Source: Plenodomus lindquistii
Taxonomy: Eukaryota; Ascomycota; Dothideomycetes; Pleosporales; Leptosphaeriaceae
Direction of reading: 5' to 3'
NCBI GenBank assembly: GCA_025504975.1
Contig: JANUWI010000015.1
Coordinates: 1,054,001 to 1,118,000, forward strand
DNA length: 64,000 nt
Shown: piece after piece, positions 57,590 to 64,000 of the stretch
How the letters are laid out: each line of letters begins with the position of its first letter
Position numbering within the stretch: the first letter of the stretch is position 1
Notes under the pieces: generated by a model
What the model was told of the DNA's origin: nothing
Databases searched by the model: none
The model's input: the letters and a program-made list of their open reading frames with translations, nothing else
Program-made: the position numbers and the translations under genes

Positions 57590-59348
57590 ATGGATCTCAG
57601 CAGCCTCAAAGACCAAGTGAGCAACCTCACCCTCTACGACCTCAAGGCGGGATTTCGCAAGGCCCAGAATGGTATGTTGGCGACACGGAGCATGGCTGTC
57701 GCCCGGGGCTAATGCGCTCGACAGCCGTCATGAACTACACAGAGATGGAGGCCAAAGTGCGCGAGGCCACCAACAACGAGCCATGGGGTGAGTAGAGAAT
57801 CCAGTACGCGACTGGCTAGAGTTGACAACAGGACAGGTGCATCCTCGACCATGTTGCAGGAGATTGCCAATGCCACCTTCAACTAGTACGCCCCTCGACC
57901 GGCCATGCCACGGCGACTTGCTGACCGCGACAGCCAACTACTCAACGAGATCATGCCCATGATTTACAAGCGCTTCACAGAAAAGGCGTCCGAGGAATGG
58001 CGACAGATCTACAAGGCAACACAGCCCCCCATCGCCCACCATGTCCCACTGCCCTCGCTGACTGCCCCAGGCCCTCCAATTACTCGAGTTCCTCATCAAG
58101 AACGGCTCCGAGCGAGTCATCGACGATGCGCGCTCCCACGTCTCCCTCCTCAAGATGCTCCGGCAGTTCCACTTCATCGACCAGAACGGCAAAGATCAGG
58201 GCATCAACGTGCGAAACCGCGCCAAGGAACTCGCCGAGCTGCTCGGCGACGTCGACCGCATCCGCACCGAGCGCAAGAAGGCGCGCGCCAACCGCAACAA
58301 GTTTGGAGGCGTCGAGGGTGGAGCGGGCGTGGGTGGCTTCTCCGGCACCGGCGGCTTCTCAGGAGGCAGCGGCGGCGGCAGCAGCAGCAGATATGGGGGG
58401 TTCGGCAGCGAACAGGCAGACTTTGGCGGCTACAGGGGAGAGGTCTACGGCGATGGCGGGGGCTTTGGCGGCAACCAGTCGGGCTTTGCAGACACACAAC
58501 AGCGCCGCGATCGCTTCGACGAGTACGACGAGTACGACGAGGGCGAGTCTCACCCAGCGCCACGGCGAAAGGAGGCTGCCGCACCCCCACCCAGGCGAGA
58601 AGCGAAGAAGGAGGAGCCAAAACCAAAGGCAAAGGCCCCCGAGCCCATTGTCGACCTGCTGGCCTGGGACGACGAGCCTGCACCCGTATCCAATTCGGCA
58701 GGGAAGCAGCCTGTGGCAGCTGCAGGAAACGACTTTGGAGACGACGATGACTTTGACGACTTCCAGTCCGCCGCGCCTGCTGCACCCGCCCCGCAAGCTT
58801 CCAAGCCAGCCGCTTTTAACATGGCGCCCCCGGCATCCACGTCTACAATCACGTCTTCTACGCAATTCGCTGCACCGCAAGCCCAGTCATCTGCGCAGAA
58901 CAACAGCCTGAACAACCTCTTCGCCACCGTATCCCCACCACCAGCTGCGAACAAGATGGCCTCTCCACCACCCATGGCTGCCTCGTTCAACCAACCACCC
59001 CAGCCATCTGGATACCAGGCCTCGGGACCAAACTACTTTACTTCTCTGCCTCAGATGGCTCCCCAGTCAGGCGCGTCCACACCCTCGATTACGTCACCCG
59101 GTGCAAAGATTGGCGGAGGAGCAGCTCCCAAGAAGAGCGGCGGCGATGCATTTGCTTCACTGCTAGCCGGTGCGGCGCCTAAGAAATCCAACACACCAAC
59201 GCAGAGGGTGACGATGGGCGACCTTGCCAAACAAAAGACGAGCCAGGGACTCTGGGGTGCACCGGCATCTGGTTCAAGCACACCAGTTGCTCAAGCACCT
59301 CAGTCGGGCGCGAAGCCTGGCAGTGCTCTTGGTGATTTGTTGGGTTAG
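57590..59348 (+). CDS. ent3: ENTH-domain epsin, Ent3-like
   Basis: Five exons (57590-57671, 57725-57787, 57837-57885, 57934-58015, 58071-59348) encode 517 aa. The ENTH domain covers about residues 20-150: VMNYTEMEAKVREATNNEPWG, LLNEIMPMIYKRFTEKASEEW, LEFLIKNGSERVIDDARSH, FIDQNGKDQGINVRNRAKEL. This domain binds phosphoinositides and curves membranes. Beyond it are a Gly/Ser-rich linker, DEYDEYDEGES, a Pro/Ala/Gln-rich disordered tail, acidic aromatic DDDDFDDFQSA and LLAWDDEPAP, which resemble clathrin- and adaptor-binding motifs, and ALGDLLG at the end. This is the layout of Ent3, acting between the trans-Golgi and endosomes; plasma-membrane epsins usually carry UIM and NPF motifs, which I do not see. 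Intron 4 (58016-58070) starts with GC. Confidence 0.92.
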
Positions 59349-59680
59349 CGATGTTTTTGTACTCCATGATGTTGTCTAGACGCATTTGGGTGGAATCAAA
59401 GGGTGTGAGGAGGGGACTACTTTCAGTTGGTTCATTAATGATGAATTTACCTGGCCATGATCATCTAGATTTGAATGTTGGCCTTGATGTTTCTCCGCAA
59501 ATGCGCCCCTGTCATTGGCTGACGCACACATCCCTGAGCAAGACGCCTAATTTCCGCATCCAGACCGCTGTTCATCCCATGCTCCACGCGCCTACCATGT
59601 GAAAATGCACATCTCTCCTTTGTCTTGCACTACTGCACATACTTTTGCATACGAGTTGACGACTTCATGAATATGCATCG
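59349..59680. other. Gap, promoter of the phosphoesterase gene
   Basis: About 330 bp between two tandem plus-strand genes. No coding feature seen. Confidence 0.5.
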
Positions 59681-61666
59681 ATGCCGTTCTCGCGCTTCTT
59701 TCTCCGCATCGCCCTACTTCTCCTTCCCTTAGCCGTCATTGGCACAACATGGCTGTACCTGTACCCTATCTTCCACGCCTGTGGTTTCCCGGCGCCGCCA
59801 GCCACACACGCGACACCGCTCGCACCCTTCCGATTGCTCTCTCTGGGTGATCCGCAGCTCGAAGGCGATTCCTCACTTCCCGACCCCGAGGCTCTGGTCT
59901 TCCCGTCACTTGAATTATTCACACAACGATGGGATGAAGCGTATACATGGGAGCAGCGTAGCGATGTCATTACTGCAGGGCTCAAAGGGAGCATGCATGA
60001 TGCGAAAACATGGCTAAAAGGCAAGAGAAAGGCTGTCGATCTTTGGGGTAACGATTTATATCTTGCGCATATTGTGAGGACGCTGCGGTGGGCGACGGAA
60101 CCGACGCATATTGCCGTGCTGGGCGATCTGCTGGGCAGCCAGTGGGTTACAAACGGGGAGTTTAGGAAGAGGGCGGGACGGTATTGGGGAGTTGTTATGA
60201 GGGGTTTGGAGAATGTGCCTGAGAGGGTCTTTGGTGTGCAGCCGGTCGCTGAGCAAGAGAACAAGGATGGTGCACAAGGGGAAGCCGTGAAAACTGCAGA
60301 GAAGGGCTCAGACGGACAGGAAGAAGGCACCACATACGGCGAGGACAGCAAGAAAGAAAGGAAACCTGCTTGGGGCGGCACAACAGAGATCCTGGGCGCA
60401 GACGAAGGCTGGTCTAAACGCGTCATCAACATTGCAGGAAACCACGACGTGGGGTATGCCGGCGATCTCGACGAGTCGCGCATCGAGCGCTTCGAACGAG
60501 CTTTTGGGAGCGTGAATTGGGATATTTGGTTCGAGCTCCCCGAGCATCTGCACGCCAATACTACACCTTCATCCGACGACCAACCACCGCCAGCGCTCCG
60601 CCTCGTCATCCTCAATACGATGAATCTCGACACACCCGCCTGGTCTAGCGCTCTCCAAACCGAGACCTACGCCTTTACAAACCACATCATCATGAACTCG
60701 CGCCCTGTAACCGATAGAACCCACGCAACTGTTCTTCTCACACACATCCCTCTTGAAAAAGAACAAGGCATCTGCGTCGACAGCCCCTACTTTGATTTCT
60801 TCGAAGACGGACAAGGCGTGAGAGAGCAGAACATGCTGTCTGACCACGCCAGCAGGATAGTCCTCGAGGGCATGTTCGGCATGAGCGGGAACAAAGACGC
60901 AGAAGGCAGCGGCCTGGGCAGGAGAGGCATAGTACTCAACGGCCACGACCACGCCGGGTGCGACGTCGTGCATTACATTCGCCAGCCCGGCGTTGAATCG
61001 ACCTGCTCGCCAGACACGCTCGAAAAGGCTGATGCGTATTGGCCTCTCCCCACTACCACTGCAGAGGAAAACATACCAACCCCTTCCCTCGACGCAGATC
61101 TCGTGTCTTCATTCAACGATACTGATACCTCGCAATCCCTTCCTCTTCCCCCAGCAGACGAGGATCAAGACTTCTCCCGCTGGCTTACCCGCAGCTTCCC
61201 CCCTCTCACCTACGACATCTCCCCCACCAACCACTGTCTACACATCCTCTCCACCCCGCACATTCGCGAAATCACCCTCCGCAGCATGATGGGCGAATTT
61301 TCAGGGTACGCTGGGTTTCTGTCAGCGTGGTTTGATCATGGAAAGGGGGAAAGGGGGGAGTGGGTGTTTGAATTCAAGACGTGTGGGGTGGGGGTGCAGC
61401 ATTGGTGGTGGGGGGTTCATGTGGTAGATTTGGTGCTGGCGTTGTGCTTGGGTGGTTGGGCGGTTGGGAGGGTTGTTGAGGGGAGGGGAAGGAGGGAGAG
61501 GGAGACGTATGTGGAGAAGGGGAGGATGGAAGAGAAGGGGAGGGCGGTAAGGCCTGTGGTGTTGGAGCCGACGATATTGGAACCGGTGATACTGGAGCCG
61601 GTAATACTCGAGCCTGAAATTCTGGAGCCGACGATACTAGAGCCGGTTATATTAGAGCGTGAGTAA
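59681..61666 (+). CDS. Membrane metallophosphoesterase, Ted1/Cdc1-like
   Basis: One intronless exon encodes 661 aa. A hydrophobic N-terminal anchor (about residues 8-30) precedes a calcineurin-like phosphoesterase domain with the ordered metal-binding motifs LSLGDPQLEG (Asp57), AVLGDLLGSQWV, NIAGNHDVGYAG, LLTHIPL and NGHDHAGCD. A second span near residue 580 (WWGVHVVDLVLALCLGGWAVG) is followed by a basic tail. This is the architecture of fungal Ted1/Cdc1 and animal PGAP5, ER enzymes that remove ethanolamine phosphate from GPI anchors so that GPI proteins leave the ER. The motif SLGDPQLEG points to Ted1 more than to Cdc1. The C-terminus ends in a repeated pentapeptide (separate entry), which I do not know from other members. 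Confidence 0.88.
   Translation: MPFSRFFLRIALLLLPLAVIGTTWLYLYPIFHACGFPAPPATHATPLAPFRLLSLGDPQLEGDSSLPDPEALVFPSLELFTQRWDEAYTWEQRSDVITAGLKGSMHDAKTWLKGKRKAVDLWGNDLYLAHIVRTLRWATEPTHIAVLGDLLGSQWVTNGEFRKRAGRYWGVVMRGLENVPERVFGVQPVAEQENKDGAQGEAVKTAEKGSDGQEEGTTYGEDSKKERKPAWGGTTEILGADEGWSKRVINIAGNHDVGYAGDLDESRIERFERAFGSVNWDIWFELPEHLHANTTPSSDDQPPPALRLVILNTMNLDTPAWSSALQTETYAFTNHIIMNSRPVTDRTHATVLLTHIPLEKEQGICVDSPYFDFFEDGQGVREQNMLSDHASRIVLEGMFGMSGNKDAEGSGLGRRGIVLNGHDHAGCDVVHYIRQPGVESTCSPDTLEKADAYWPLPTTTAEENIPTPSLDADLVSSFNDTDTSQSLPLPPADEDQDFSRWLTRSFPPLTYDISPTNHCLHILSTPHIREITLRSMMGEFSGYAGFLSAWFDHGKGERGEWVFEFKTCGVGVQHWWWGVHVVDLVLALCLGGWAVGRVVEGRGRRERETYVEKGRMEEKGRAVRPVVLEPTILEPVILEPVILEPEILEPTILEPVILERE
61556..61663 (+). 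repeat. Seven 15-nt coding repeats (xILEP)n
   Basis: In-frame units VVLEP, TILEP, VILEP, VILEP, EILEP, TILEP and a degenerate VILER fill residues 626-660 of the Ted1-like protein, right at its C-terminus. Third positions differ between copies (gagccg, gaaccg, gagcct), so the array is not brand-new. Confidence 0.92.
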
Positions 61667-62535
61667 CGACGCCGGAAGACCAAGGTGACGCACGAGAAAG
61701 ATTTCAATAGCGTACAACCTGTCCTTGCCCTTGAGAGTGTATAGAAGAGGACGTGAAAAACATATACAACACCGCGTTAAGGCGCTGGATCTCACTTTCT
61801 GACAGTCTATATACATGGAACTTTGGTATATCTAACCTCCACAGCTTGAATCATCTCAATGCTATCAACATCAGCGAACATATCTTTCTCATTGATCATA
61901 CACAGCTGTATCACCACATAGAGTAAGAACAAGCATCCCACGCGCAATGTCGATGCGCACGTGTGGTAAATGTCCCCAGATCCGGAATACGAATCTCTCT
62001 ACGTTGAGTACGCGAAGCCTACTTCGTACCTCATTCCCTTGCCCCGCGTTCCTGGGGAATTTTTGCGGGGCAGGGGAAGAGGTGGGAAGGGGAGCTAGTA
62101 GAATGCACCATCGTCGCCTCCTTTCCCGTCGAGGAAACTAAATCTTGCGGATTTGGTTCCGTTATTTAGTTACTCTAGTACTTTACCGAGTTGCGAGTAC
62201 TTCTTTGGCGTGTTGGGTCCGCGCGACTTTGGTTTTAATCGTGCACCATGCTGCTTCTCACTGGTTGATTGGTTGGGAAGGGAGAGCTAGAGTGTAAGCG
62301 CTGGAGTGTGACAGGAGCACGACGGATGTTGGCTGCGGAAGGAAGTGCGGATGTGTTCCGTTCAACATTAACCAACGTACATGATGTGAATGGGCGTATG
62401 GGCTCGTTTAAAGCAGTCCTCCTGGCCCCCGGAACAGAGGGGGCATACGACATTCCTTATTTGTGAGTGAGAAAGCAGTGTGTTGAGACTTTGTACATTT
62501 ATTGTTATCTTGAAGAAGAGAAATATTGATTGCAA
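61667..62535. other. Intergenic, no gene seen
   Basis: About 870 bp between two plus-strand genes. Short frames only. It holds the 3' UTR of the phosphoesterase gene and the promoter of the oxidoreductase gene. Confidence 0.6.
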
Positions 62536-64000
62536 ATGGCTCTTCAAGAATGTTATGGTCAGACGGAGAGCGATGTGGAGTATGATTATATCGTTTGCGG
62601 GTAAGATTCTCCTTCACGAGCACAATTTGCCCCTTCACTACAGCGTCTAAAACATCAAACCGCCCTTGGTTTTTCAAACTCCATACTAACACCCACCCAG
62701 CGGCGGAACCTCAGGCTGCGTGATCGCCGGGCGCCTAGCCGAAGACCTGAACGCACGCATCCTGATCCTCGAAGCCGGCCCCGACAACAAAGATCTGGAA
62801 AACGTACACATGGCCGGTGGCTGGAGCCAAAATTTCGACAAGGAAACGGACTGGAACATCATCACCGAGCCCATGTCGACCGTCGACAACCGGCAAGTCA
62901 AAGTGAGCCGCGGACGATTTCTAGGAGGCAGTAGTGGAGTAAACGGTACACTCTGTATCCGCGGCACAAAGCAAGATTACGATGACTGGGGCATGGAGGA
63001 GTGGACTGGAGAGAAGATGTGGGGCTACATGAAGAAGGCCGAAACCTTTCACCAAAAAGACTGGCACAAGGCTGATATGAGTGTACATGGGACTGACGGG
63101 CCCTTACACATGGAACCCCACGATCTAGCAGCTATTTCCGAACGTGTAAAAGAGAGTCTGATTGATGCGGGATTGCCGTATCACCCGGATATGTTCTCCA
63201 CGGGCGAGACGCCGCATGGATGTGGTGATGTGCCGAGGACGGTGCATCAGGGGATTCGAACGACGGCTGCGGATTTTGTAACCAAGAATTATAAGAGGGA
63301 GAATATCACGATCAAGACGGAGGTTACGGTGGATAAGCTATTATTCTCGGATGAAGAGGGGCAGTTGGTGGCGAGCGGTGTGGCGACAATATCCAAGGAG
63401 GGTAAGAGAATTGAGTATACGGCCAGGAAGGAGGTGTTGGTTACAGCGGGTGCGTATTGTAGTCCGACAATTTTAATGAGGTCGGGGATTGGGCCGAGAG
63501 AGCAGTTGGAGAAGCATGGGATTGAGTGCCGTGTTGATCTACCTGGTATTGGACAAAACCTGATGGACCACGTTGTGAGTATCTTCATTAATCCTATCAC
63601 CATGAGAAGTCCAGTCAAATCACTAACACAACAACAACAGCTCTGTTTCATCTTCTACGAAGTCTCAGAACCAGGCCTGACAAACGACTACCTCGCCTTC
63701 CATGGCGACGCAATGGCCTCAACCTACAAACTCTACCAAGAAAAAAAATCCGGCATCCTCTCCACCTTCCCCTTTGGCATCTTCGGCTACGCCCGCCTAG
63801 ACGACCGCCTCAAAGACAACGAGCTCTGGAAAAACGCGTCCCGCGAACCAGGCCGCGACCCAATGGGTCTCCTCCCCTCCCAACCCAACATCGAGTTCTG
63901 GAATAGCGAACTCTACGGCGGACCCAAACAATACGATCATTTCCCCGTAGACAACAAACACACTTTTGCGTTGTGCACATTGCTTTTTAACCAGCACTCA
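62536..64000 (+). CDS. GMC-family FAD oxidoreductase, 5' part
   Basis: Three exons are visible (62536-62600, 62701-63574, 63641 to the window edge; introns of 100 and 66 nt with CTAAC branch points), giving about 433 residues of a protein usually near 600. The N-terminus has the ADP-binding fold YDYIVCGGGTSGCVIAGRLAE and ILILEAGPDN, then the GMC signature 1 RGRFLGGSSGVNGTLCIRG and signature 2 GAYCSPTILMRSGIGP, followed by LPGIGQNLMDH. No signal peptide is present, so it is probably intracellular. The family oxidises alcohols, choline or sugars; the catalytic His and the substrate-binding C-terminus lie outside the window, so the substrate is undetermined. Confidence 0.92.

Noticed and set aside
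1..64000. CRISPR arrays, bacterial operons or Shine-Dalgarno sites
   Set aside because: The window is eukaryotic nuclear DNA with spliceosomal introns throughout; no regularly spaced repeats of that kind occur.

Overview
The window is nuclear DNA of a filamentous ascomycete (Pezizomycotina; a Dothideomycete is my best guess, low confidence). Nearly every gene carries introns of about 46-105 nt with GTAAGT-like donors and CTAAC/CTGAC branch points. The gene set is fungal: two Zn2Cys6 regulators, a secreted GH32 enzyme, a PTR2 transporter, a P450, a GMC oxidoreductase and a DUF4470/MYND relic. Genes lie on both strands without operons, separated by 0.3-1.8 kb. I joined exons by hand; every multi-exon model listed keeps its frame and, unless stated otherwise, uses GT-AG sites.

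Layout. 1-5.5 kb: start of a SPA2-like polarity gene, then a divergent chromatin pair, the NuA4-type subunit Yng2 (-) and a Hos2-type histone deacetylase (+) with an unusual N-terminal extension. 6.5-16.4 kb: a Zn2Cys6 factor, a D-2-hydroxyacid dehydrogenase, a secreted beta-fructofuranosidase, and RNA polymerase III subunit RPC34. 16.9-26.9 kb: vacuolar alkaline phosphatase, a basic hypothetical protein, a decayed gene relic, a four-TM protein and a War1/Leu3-like Zn2Cys6 factor. 27.7-36.4 kb: ribosomal protein eL34 (-) divergent from the giant spliceosomal gene PRP8 (+). 36.9-43.4 kb: a small unknown protein with its start codon 38 bp from a divergent P450, an unknown protein, and a Q/N/G-rich repeat protein. 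44.7-49.2 kb: di/tripeptide transporter and mitochondrial proline dehydrogenase. 50.5-53.3 kb: an unknown protein and a broken MYND-DUF4470 gene. 53.6-64 kb: a PLP-dependent Cys/Met-metabolism enzyme, cyclophilin, an Ent3-like epsin, a Ted1/Cdc1-like phosphoesterase and the 5' part of a GMC oxidoreductase.

Most genes are housekeeping and no biosynthetic cluster is evident. The oddities worth attention are (i) an intron in eL34 whose donor reads GG where GT is expected, (ii) a 202-nt PRP8 intron lying within a few nucleotides of the conserved site occupied in other fungi by the PRP8 intein, (iii) the deacetylase extension, (iv) a pseudogene whose stop codons all fit C-to-T changes at CpA, (v) a tRNA-Thr-like fragment in an AT-rich gap, and (vi) two proteins with tandem peptide repeats.
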